NCBI GenBank assembly: GCA_000827205.1
Contig: KN832555.1
Span: forward strand, 753,536-817,535
DNA from: Plicaturopsis crispa FD-325 SS-3
Lineage: Eukaryota; Basidiomycota; Agaricomycetes; Amylocorticiales; Amylocorticiaceae
DNA: 64,000 nucleotides
Direction of reading: 5' to 3'
Part shown: piece after piece, positions 50,564 through 60,281 of the stretch
Position numbering within the stretch: the stretch's first letter is position 1
How the letters are laid out: the number at the start of each line of letters is the position of its first letter
Program-made: the position numbers and the translations under genes
The notes under the pieces: generated by a model
What the model saw: only the letters and a program-made list of their open reading frames with translations
What the model was told of the DNA's origin: nothing
Database searches by the model: none

Positions 50564-52920
50564 TTACATCTAAAAGCCGAGGCTGAGTCGGATAACTCAG
50601 CGGTGTACGAGTGCGAGGGACTCACCAACCATGCCCAGAAGGCTTCCATCTTGTTACGGGGAGGAGGCTCGTCGTATCTACAATGCAAATATACGTCGTT
50701 AGCATATTCGGCACGAGGGATTGAAGGAATGGGAAGGGACGCACGTATCAGCCTCAATTGCATCAAGACCGGTAACAAAGTCCATCTCAGACGCTCGTAC
50801 AATTGGCACTTTGGTCACCAATTTCGCGCCAATATATAACACCGGGAACAGACCGAAGGGCAGGTAGTTCGTGACGAACGTAGCCGTGTCCCATTGGTCC
50901 TTCAAGAATACAACCCAGCCGCTGAACTGTATCATAGGATGAAGAGAAGGTTAGCGCTGGGATAATCGCATGGAAAATGAGATACCACTAACGATGCAAA
51001 TGACGATGCATGAAATCGCAGCATACCAGGCCGCGTACGGCTGCAGTTTCGACGCGAATGGGAGTTCACTGCGGTCAAGTCCCTGCTGGGTGAAGCCCTT
51101 GTAGAAGCGAATGTAGGTCACGGAAATGCCGAACCACGTCATGAGGCCGGCGACGGAGGTCATGTTCGCGAGCCATGTGAAGACTCGGCCGGAACCAGAG
51201 TTGATACCCATGAATGCGAGCAGAGAGAACAGGGCGCAGAAGGAAATAGACACGTAGGGAAGACCTCCGCGAGACGTCTTCAAGAAAATACGGGGCGCGT
51301 TTCCGGCGGCGGCCAGTCCATCTGCAATGTTCCAAATAATGAGATCCAAACAAATCTCATGAACTGCACACACTCACATAGGGCACGACTACTCGTGTAC
51401 AGGTCAGACGATGCTGCGCTCCATGCAGACGTCAGAAGACAAGCATTGATTAACTAAGGGACCATCTTGTCAGCTGCACAGAACAAGACGACGATACCGC
51501 GACGTACGGAAGGAAGGCCTTTGATTCCTGCCGTGCGAATAGCTATCACAAATGGGCTTGCTCCGGCTGTGCCCTGTGTCGAGGTCAAGTTGAGCGAAGG
51601 ATGGTTGGATGGCACGAGAAGCCCGATAACGGCAGTTCCTCCGACGTAGAAGAGCAAGATACGGATATATACGCGTTTGATGGCCTTGGGGAGGTTGCGC
51701 CTCGGGTTTTTCGCTTCACCGGCGGCAATCTATGGAGCAAAACTACGTTATGCGAAGATACAGGAACAGGAACAAATCGACGTACGGCAACGATTTCGGT
51801 TCCGATGAAGGAGAAGGCGGCCTGGGTCATGACAGCCCACCAGCCGAGGAACCGTCCCTTTGCGCCGCCTATGTCCTTGAATTGAACGAAAGGTCCAGGG
51901 TGTTTCCAGTAGCGGAATCCTAGGCGGTCGTGGTTTGGTCCTCCCCCGAGGTCAAGAACGATGCCCAAGATGATGAGTCCAGTTATCGTCAAGACTTTGA
52001 TAGACCTGGCGAAAATTGAGCATGGCAGGGGAGCTTTATAAAAGACGCGTAGCTCACGCGAAGATGAATTCAGCCTCGCCATAAGCCCCAGCACCGAACC
52101 TAGAATGATGCCATTGGCAAGTAAGGCTGCTGCAGGTGACCTTGAACGACACAAGACGAACATATTGATGGTCACGACCACAACTAGACACACCACGATC
52201 CAAACCGCATTATTGACTTTGTCAGAAGGCTCCCAGAAATTGATGAGAACGGCAGCTGCGCTCAGTTCCGTGGGCAAAATAATAACCCAGTTGTAGAGGT
52301 AGTTGTAGCCCATCGTGAAAGAAAATGCAGGGTCGACAAAACGCTCTGCCAGCTTGATGTGGCCTAATAGTCATAATTAGCGGTCGAAGGTAGTAGTAAA
52401 GACATGAAGACGTTACCTCCAGGGATAGGCAAGAAGGCGATCATTTCTCCAAGGGATATCTATCGAGTTTGATAGTATTTTGAGAATCGACATCTCCGAG
52501 GATGAAGTGTTTTACTGACCATTACTAGAAGTGACGGCATGCATCAGCAAACATTACCACTACTCATACCATATATCACGGCTCACCGCTATAGCAAACT
52601 GTACCGACGGCCATAAAGCCTAGCAAAAGACCCACTGGTCCTCCGTTCTGGAGAGACGTCGCTGTTCCCAAAAACAGGCCGGTTCCGATGACACCTAGAG
52701 CAGACCGTTGAGGATTGAACACATCGAAGTCTAAAGACAGTCACTTGCCTCCGATACTGATCATAGCGATATGCCTGTTCTTCAGCTGCCGCACGAGTGG
52801 GTGCGGCTCATCTGGGCCAAGCTCGGGCGCCCTTGAGTCCACATAGCTAGCCGGCTTTTCGCCGTAAGGTGCGTCACCTTGCACCTTTTCTTTGGGAGAT
52901 GAGTCTGTAGAGGAGGCCAT
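50564..52920 (-). CDS. Amino acid permease, fungal YAT family
   Basis: ATG at 52920 (MASSTDSSPKEKVQ) starts a hydrophilic N-terminus. The first span has the family motif IAMISIGG joined to VIGTGLFLGTATSLQNGGP. Later hallmarks are SLGEMIAFLPIPGGHIKLAE, FTMGYNYLYNWVIILPTELS, FGAGAYGEAEFIFASIKVLT, GGGPNHDRLGFRYWKHPGPF, TQAAFSFIGTEIVAIAAGEA with KNPRRGLPKAI, and the C-terminal YDEPPPRNKMEAFWAWLM. About twelve spans are expected in the plasma membrane, importing amino acids with protons. The first intron has a GC donor, forced by phase inside the GG of the motif. The last intron leaves only the codons ATG TAA in the final exon (50569-50564). Some internal exon borders are approximate. Confidence 0.92.
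52695..52748 (-). other. GC-AG intron in the permease gene
   Basis: On the - strand the exon ends GGAG and the intron begins GCAAGTGAC and ends GCTCTAG, 54 bp in all. Joining gives IGGVIGTGLF, the invariant permease motif. Unspliced, the frame stops two codons later. No GT donor fits. Confidence 0.85.
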
Positions 52921-53519
52921 GGCGGGGGGCGCGAACTTGGACACGGAGGTACGGGGTCAAGAGACCTCCCTCGCTTGCGCTACTTGTCTATTTAGTACTT
53001 CCACACGGCTACCATTGGAATCTTTAGATGGCAAGTTTAATACCTTGGCTGTACAGTTGTTATCGCCCCCCTGGGTCCGAACCCGGTGGAGCAGGTGGCA
53101 TGAGGGCCTTGTCCAGTGCGAATTTGAGTCCGTGTGACGATCTGACGTACAGCACTCGATGTCGGTTATCAATTATCAAAATGCTCGATATCGCGAAGCA
53201 AACACCTGCGATTTGAAGTGAAAACGTACGAATGGTAGCATGACAAGTGGTCAAATGACGGAAACTTGTAAGCCAGTCCGTGAGCAGCGGGCGCGCAATG
53301 TTAATTTCACGGGAGGAGGACGCAAGACGTTGGCTCTCATATTACATTGCTTGGCCCTTGCTTGACTCAAAACTTGCTCAAGACAAAGTAGAATACTTGA
53401 CAGCTGTCGACGGAGGCCGGGTCACCGAATGCATGGAGAAAACGAATAAATTCCACGGTGTCTCCGCGTAGCGCAAGAGAAATAAATGATCTAGGTACGA
53501 GCCAACAAACCGTACCCCT
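52921..53519. other. Intergenic region, permease promoter
   Basis: Contains the promoter of the permease and the 3' end of the kinase-like gene. Nothing coding or repeated was recognised. Confidence 0.5.
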
Positions 53520-56500
53520 TCACCAGAATATAGAGAATAGCGACGACCATGGACGCAGCCTACTGGATGAACTCGGGGGAGGCGAGGGGCTACCGACCAT
53601 AGGATCTTCTGCTGACTCCGCTTCTATGCTGGATGAGCCTGTAAATTCAGGGACATCAGCCTCTTCGCATTCAGTACGAAGGCTCGGATATGATATCGAT
53701 GGTTCAACAGGGGAAGTGACTGCGGGCTTTCCACGGTGATCGTCGAAATAAGTGTCCCAGTCGGTGTCCCAGTCAGCGTCTTCATCATCGTCGTATTCAT
53801 CTTCACTGGAGTCGATATCCATAGCATTGCTCGCACCGCCCGGCACGTCCCAGGATTCCCTCGTATTCAACGCCTCGATTGCCTCTAGTTCCACGAGATC
53901 ACCAGGGGTATCGACGCCCTTCAGAATTTCACCCGCCAACACAGGGAATAGCGCCCGGTCAATCTCTTCGTCAGATGGACCTAGTCTGGGTGAGATGTCG
54001 AAGTCCGATCGCGTCCAGTTATCTAAATACGTGAAGGGCATGGCCTTCGCGGGCGGTGTGGTGCGGAGGGCACTGCGACGCTGCGTGGACGAGGAAGAGG
54101 GCCGCACAGCTGAAGATTGGCGCGCGTCGAGCTGTGCCAAAGTCAAAATGGGGGGACCGTCCGCTAAGTGCGGCAGTTCAGTTTCTGTCATACGGCTCTT
54201 AAGCTCGAGCAGATATTCCTCGTCGCATGAGGCGGATAGATACTCATTTTGTGCCTTTGCCTCTCCGTACTTCTGTCGTTTGATCCGAGACTGGATGCGC
54301 GCGTCCTCTAGTCCATTCATCGCGTCCTCGTACGAGCGCTTGAATTTCCCCCAAGAGCAGGGTATATTCTTGGTGGTCCGGCGCCAATGCTGTGTGAGCA
54401 CATTGTACTCATTCCGACGAGCGGGCTCCATTTCGAAAGTATCAACTATCGACGGATGCGGAAACCCGGCGGCAACGAATTTTGCAATGTTTTGCTGTGC
54501 CACATGTGCTTCGCGCATTCGGCCAGCTAAAATGGCGGTGGGCGGGTGAGGGACGTAGTATCCTCGCGGGCCGTCATACTTCTCGTACGCAAAATCCCGT
54601 ATTTTCGAAGGCGGTGGGGGGACGTCATCTTGTGAAAACGCACCGGCCTCTGCGACCGTGATGTCTGGGACACGGCTGATAGCTTTCACGCTGTCGGCCA
54701 CGCTGCGCAAAGTTGGAAACGGAGTGACGAGGGGGTAACAGTACGGAGGCGGCGTCTCTAGGTCATGGAGGACAGGAAGCAGTCGGCGCTCGTTGGAAGG
54801 GTGCTTGAGATCCGGCCTGACTGAAGCGTGGTACAGTGCCATGAATCTGGCCATTTGCAGATTTGGCTTCGTCTGGCTCGTGTTTGCGTGCCCTTGACTT
54901 GGCATTGCATGGGACTTTTTCGGCGAAGCTTCAGCAGATGATCCTAACCGCGCAGCCACATTGGATGTTGCATGTGTTGGCGTAGAAGGGTTAGACACCT
55001 TTAGCACGGAGGCATCCGAGCCGTAGATTTGTCGCCGAACCTCAGGAGGAATCCAGTCTGGAACTGTAAATTCGTCTTCCGGATTTTCTGTACTGAACGC
55101 ATCGATGGTGGGGGAGCCAGGGGGAGAATCTCCGGGAGGAGGAACCTCTAACGACATCGACGGTTGCATGTGCTGTGGGGACTGGAACCCAGATGCGCGC
55201 TGGCCAGCCAAGCGACGCCTTGGTGTTGCGGCCTCAGAGCATTCAGCAATGGACATAGTGAGGGCAGGGGTGCTGAAGGGCAGGGATTCCGCAGTCTGAA
55301 TGGTCAATGGCACATGGTCGGCCTGGGGTGATCCGGAAGCAGTGCTAGGGTTGGCCTCCATATCCGTGTCCGGATTGACAGGAAGCGTAGACAGGCGCGT
55401 TCGTTCCACGGGGTTGGCATTATACTTCTGGCGAGGCAGTGGCGTCGTGTATACGGCGGGAGATGCCGATGCATGAGTACGAAGACGCTTCCTGCGCTGA
55501 GCTGGCCCTGAATTCGTGTCACTGGTATCGAGACCCTTCCGCTTCCGCAGGCTGTAAGCATGCGAGGGAGAAGAAACAGGAGTCACCGGAGGCGCTAAAA
55601 GAGACTTCGACGAGATGGAGGGAATAGGCGCGGACAGATCACATGGGATGACCATATCGGGTCCAGACGCAGGAGTTATGGTCGAACCATCAGGCAGAGA
55701 GGCAGACGAGTTGCCATCAAGTGTCGGTACCGGTGTATGCGGTAAAGGCAAAGGCGAGTTATGAGATGCGACGAAAGTCGGATTATTGGCAGCTCTGATA
55801 CGCTCGATTTCCATGGAGCGCACTAAGCTTGCAAGTTGATCGACCGCTGCTTTGCGTGCTTCAGCGCTCAGCCCAGGCGCCGTGAACTGGCGCGGCTCAA
55901 AGTCGAGACCGAGGTTCCAATTCCTCCAGTCCTCAGTGGATACACGAGGCTCGCGTTTGTCCTCCACGGAATCCTCGATGGGGGAGATGTCGCCGACCGA
56001 TTCGCCGACCTGCTTGCGCCTCATCATCTCTCTCCTCAGCTTATTCCTCTTCCGCCGCTCATCGAATTCCTGTCTTTTCCTGCGCTCTTTCTCCCGGGCC
56101 CCGCTGTAGTCGAGCTTGAACTTCACCTTCCGCATCTCGAGAGCGAAGTCGTCCGGCGTCGCCTCATACAATGCCAGATCGGGGACTGGATGGGTTGTAC
56201 GGCAGTTTTGGAAGTCGATGATCGTCACGCGCCCATCCGCGCCAATGAGCATATGGCGAAGCTCAACATCGCCGTGAAGGACACCCTGAGCGTGTATCTT
56301 CTCGAATGCGTGAATACAGCGTTCTTTCAGCGCGTCTACCATTGTAGCGCTGGCTTCAGTCCAGAAGACTGGGTGCGGGGGCTCCATCGCGATGCACATG
56401 GCTTGCGGTTGCCAAAGGACGTTGATAATGGCGGGTATTACCTGGCCTTGAAGCTTCTTCAGGTATTTCGTGCCTTTATAGGCCGCCAGCTACGACAGGG

Positions 56501-57089
56501 TCAATTTAGGAATCAGAAAAAATGCGTGTTACGGACCTCTGCGTAAATCCCTGTTTGAGGATTGCTCAGTGCGGACGCATCCCAGCTATAAAAGCAGACG
56601 ATCAGACACACACGAACGAGGCAAGGACACAGAGAGCTCACATCTTGCTCAGGTAAGTTATTGAGCGGCCTTCTATGCGCCCGGTCTTCCAGTAAACCTC
56701 GCAAGACGATCCACCTTCGCTAGTTAGCACGACAGGTCGAGTGTGTTTGGTTGAGCGGACTCACTGCCTACGAGCGCAAGGCGAGTAACATCCTCGATGT
56801 CCTTGCCCGCCGCAAACGCCCATTTGCCGTGTGGCGTAAAGATCGGTTGGGTCGCAGCGGGGTCAAGCGCCTCGTCGGACTCAGACGCGTGTTGTGGCGC
56901 GTCTGCCTGTTTAGAGGGAGCTTTGACGATGTCAGAAAGGATGAGCTCGTCAACTGAGCTTCCTTTCTCCTTCGGTTGTAATGTTGTAGGTGCCTCGGAG
57001 GAGGTCTTATAAGTCGTGGCGCCAGATGTAGATGCCTGGGCTTCATCCGTAGATGAAGAGGTGATATGGTTGCGAACTGCGCGCACCAT
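53520..57089 (-). CDS. Kinase-like protein with a long disordered tail
   Basis: Exons 57089-56765, 56714-56642, 56585-56537 and 56489-53520 give 1138 residues. The N-terminal 110 residues are disordered. The core then reads GSGSSCEVYWKTGR, IYAELAAYKGTKYLKKLQGQ, VIPAIINVLWQPQAMCIAME. The catalytic-like loop is GVLHGDVELRHMLIGADGRV followed by TIIDFQNCR. HGD replaces HRD and DFQ replaces DFG, as in RIO/choline-kinase-like and fungal-specific kinase families, so ATP binding and phosphotransfer are possible but unproven. After the core come a Lys/Arg-rich helix (KERRKRQEFDERRKRNKLRR) and some 750 residues of Ser/Pro-rich low-complexity sequence containing short conserved-looking patches (WTRSDFDISPRLGPSDEEID) and an acidic patch (DSSEDEYDDDEDADWDTDWD). 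No second domain was recognised. The start was chosen by the TATA box 78 bp upstream. The long + strand frames at 53752-54549 are antisense shadows. Confidence 0.75.
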
Positions 57090-57518
57090 TTCGGTTTCGG
57101 AAAGCAGAGGTATGTGAAGAATGGAAACAGGGCGTTTTGGCAGGCAACATAACGCGTGTCCTTGTGTTATATACTGAGCAGGCTGGTACAAGCGGTGCAG
57201 TACAAGGGGAACAAGTGACGCGGACGGCCGAGGCACTGATTTCCTTTTCGAGGCCCCGAAGTCGCCGCCTTGGCCATGGTGTTCACACAATTATTTCGCG
57301 GCATTTTACAATAATATTGGATACATTTCTTTTCAGGTATGTAAGCTACAACATTATACCAGGTTGTAGTAGAGAATAATAAGATAGGGTGTAGGTTGTG
57401 TACAATGATTGTGTTCCGGGGTATCGTGGTCCATAGATATGTCACTGGCAGGGGATCGAGATGCGAAAGGGCGGCATGAACGGAGGCAAGCACGGAAGTG
57501 CACTGGGATCGATTAACT
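57090..57518. other. Region between the Ser-rich orphan stop and the kinase-like start
   Basis: Both flanking genes are on the - strand. The part nearest 57089 holds the kinase-like promoter with a TATA box. The part nearest 57518 is AT-rich (57290-57400) and probably includes the 3' end of the Ser-rich gene. The frame upstream of 57089 stays open but starts at a non-ATG codon and spans the TATA box, so it is not counted as coding. Confidence 0.45.
57167..57173 (-). promoter_or_regulatory. TATA box of the kinase-like gene
   Basis: TATATAA on the - strand, 78 bp upstream of the ATG at 57089, a normal distance for a fungal TATA promoter. Confidence 0.5.
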
Positions 57519-59035
57519 TCACAGGGTCCAACCTCCGGGCATGCTCATCTCCCTGCGGTGGAGTGTGACTGGCGGCGAGATCTGGTGCGACACGACACGG
57601 CCTCGGGGCGATATTCGCGTGGGCGTCAGTCGACTAGAACGTGCCAAGGGAAGCTCGGGAAATGATTGTGTTCGTGAGGGTGAGCGACGCGACACCGACC
57701 CCGAAGCCAAAAAGGAAAGCGTGTGGCGCGACACGGTGGGTGTAGTGGTGGTGAGGTGGGAACCCGAGTTGCTGAGGGGCGACGGGGCGCCGTGTTCATC
57801 AGGAGGAGGGGATTTCATGTGCATTTCGCACCCCGGGACGCCGCAAAGAGTGACAGCACCTGCCTGGTCTGCTCTGGACAAATCGAGCCAGCTGCCTCTG
57901 CGCTCATATTCGTCCAGCGTCATCATGCTTTGAGGTTCGTAATCCATCTGAGACGATGCGCGGTTCCGAGAGGCAAGCCACACGCCCAAGGTAGACGTGT
58001 CGGAAGAGCGCAGTGACCCCATGGACGGCGCCGAGAAAAAGAGCATCGGTGCTAATGACGATGCTGAGCGGGCGGATGCGGCTATATCGTCGGTGGGCGC
58101 AGAATTAATGTCGTCGGTAGGATAGTGTATGTTTGGAGGCTCCGCGGTAGCCTTTGACACCTGGGATTTCCTAAATATACAAATGCGGCTAGACCATTTC
58201 TTCGCTTTGTTATTGAATGCGCCCCGAAACTTTCTAAAGCGCTGCATGACCTTGCGGCCGCCCCAATTATGAGAGGTCGGGATTTCTTCAGGCTCGGGTG
58301 CCCGAGCTCCACTGCGTGAAATTATGGACGGGGCGGTGTATGTAGAAGGGGCACAGGAGGATGTTGGGCGAAGGATTCGACGGCGAATGGGTGACGCCCA
58401 TGGTACATAGGGAGAATTAGGATGCTGGAAGGCAGGAATTATGTATGGTTCGTCGTGCATCTTTTCCTCTGGCGCTTTGCGAGAGGGTGGTGTTGAGAAT
58501 CCACAGACGAACACGGCGTTAGAGCCGAGCACTTGCGTTGACCGGGTCGAGGTCGAACGATGAGAGGTCGGGGAGGCGGAGGGGGTAATGGTGAGGTCTA
58601 GGAAGGATGGTAGACGGAGAGTTGACGCTGACCGAACCGGCGGTAGCGGTTTGAACGAGGAGGACCGAGTGCGAAAAGGAGTGGAACGCGACGTAGAACT
58701 CGTTCGCACTGAGTCTTCGTATATAGAAAAGGTGGATTTCTGCGACGGTGTGTATTTGCTGGACGAAAGAGTGTGGTTGTTCTGTTGCGCGCGACCGTTA
58801 GACGTCTTCGGCGGATGAATTTCACCAGCATACGTACAGAGCTGTTGTAATCCGGAGTCTTGTCCCGCAGTGGTGTACGACCCGCCCGTCCCTTGGAGCT
58901 GCCCTGCTTCGTCCTAGGCACTTTCACAAACGAGCTGGCAGGAGAGTCGGTTGCGGTCGTTCTCCTGTTGATACGCAAAACCATAGTGTCGAGACCAGCA
59001 AGACGGGCGGCGGGATCGTTATAGTGAGAGGGCAT
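57519..59035 (-). CDS. Ser/Thr/Arg-rich orphan protein
   Basis: Exons 59035-58838 and 58781-57519 give 486 residues. There is no signal peptide, membrane span or known domain. The protein is rich in Ser, Thr, Pro and Arg, with many S/T-P and R-x-x-S sites (SPIRRRILRPTSS, SRRSPSRTQSF), which suggests a heavily phosphorylated, disordered protein. The more ordered patches are GGRKVMQRFRKFRGAFNNKA with KKWSSRICIF (strongly basic) and TLDEYERRGSWLDLSR. The DEYERRGSWLDLS patch and the ending HRREMSMPGGWTL look the most likely to be conserved. The start is the first ATG and the donor GTACGT and acceptor CAACAG are canonical. Confidence 0.7.
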
Positions 59036-60281
59036 AGCGAATAGAAATAATTGGAGTTATAAGTAAGATAAAAAGAGCCTCCTGCCGATGCTTGGCCCAA
59101 CTGCAGACGGCTAGAATGCGTAAAACGAGAACAACAAAGAGAGTGAAACGTCAAGAAACATGAGAGCAACCTTGTGAAAGCTGTATTCTCTCGCAAACAG
59201 CCATGCCGCTGAGTTGAAACTGCACCGGCAGGCCGACAAAGGCCGACAACTTGTCTCTTTTGGAAAATCCGCCGCCGGACACAAAGCCATCTCTTGTATT
59301 TTGCGGCGCAGTTCTCAAATTTCATGACAGCCACTAGCACAAGTACAATTCGTTGTGATGGAGTGGACCCTTCAAACAACGCGCATGCAGCTAGTGTGCC
59401 GTGACACTGAGGCCCGGCCTTGAGGTTCAGATATTCATCCCGCGGCCGTCGACGACATGCTTTTTCAACTTGGACAGTCACTTAGACTATAGACTTAGGT
59501 GTGTATGGAGGATCCATTTCTACACTGTGTTACATGTAGGCTTTGGTGACCTGCAAAGACCTATTTACCAGTCGACTCGATCGTATCATATTGCCGTTCC
59601 GCCGGACCGACAGTCGTCGTGAGCACTGAGCACGTCGTGAGCGCGTGAGCACGTCAGGCTGGTCAGCACAGGTGAGCACTTCTCTGTCCTCGGAATCATG
59701 TATGGCAGTCTCCTACTCAGTATCATCAATTTAGTGTCAAGTGACGGTTGCATGTCCCTTAAAACTTGAAATCTCAATTCGCCGAAGTTCATGAACGTAG
59801 CCATGCACGCGTTCAATCCAAGATCTCCAATGACCTATCCTTAAGTATACCGCAAAATAAAGATTCTTCGTACCGTTACGGGCCCTTGCGTTCCCTCCTG
59901 CCACTGACTCAGACATAGGGAGTGGGTCCAAACTCTGTGCTCTATGGTGTCACGATTCGCGCAAGCTCTGGCATCGCCGCATCCCAGGAGGTCGATGCGC
60001 GGCATAGCTTCGGGTATGTCTCCCTCACTCCTTCTCTCAGATTTCTCCGCGTAAAGTCGTGTTCCTGCCAACACATCGCTTATTGTCGTACTCTAGACTA
60101 CTATTGCATGTCGGCTCCGCATGATATGGCCCTGGCGTGTCGTCAGCAAAGCGAGCCCACGCTGATACTTCGGACATAGCGCAAGGCCCGCCCTTGCCTG
60201 CTCGGACCCCGTTCGCCATGTAGAGTGTATAAAGCATGATGGGTATGCCCAACAATGCACCCTAGATCCCAAGGTCGCAAT
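59036..60281. other. Divergent promoter region, Ser-rich orphan / GH74
   Basis: No convincing coding frame. It carries the 5' region of the xyloglucanase with a TATA box at 60228. Around 59610-59680 the words GAGCAC and CGTG recur (GTGAGCACTGAGCACGTCGT and following), a short degenerate repeat. Cellulase-type genes are usually under carbon-source control, but I did not identify sites strong enough to list. Confidence 0.45.
60228..60233 (+). promoter_or_regulatory. TATA box of the xyloglucanase gene
   Basis: TATAAA lies 54 bp upstream of the ATG at 60282. Transcription starting about 30 bp after it would begin near 60260, after the upstream in-frame ATG at 60255, which supports 60282 as the start. 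Confidence 0.6.

Noticed and set aside
53752-54549. 265-codon + strand frame over the kinase-like gene
   Set aside because: Antisense shadow of the Ser/Asp-rich tail; a run of Ser codons arises from the acidic codons on the other strand. The - strand frame is continuous for 990 codons.
57090-57290. Open frame extending the kinase-like protein upstream of its ATG
   Set aside because: It begins at a non-ATG codon, reads across the TATA box and looks like leader/promoter sequence.
60255-60281. Upstream in-frame ATG of the xyloglucanase
   Set aside because: It lies only 22 bp after the TATA box, probably before transcription starts, and would add a polar stretch in front of the signal peptide.
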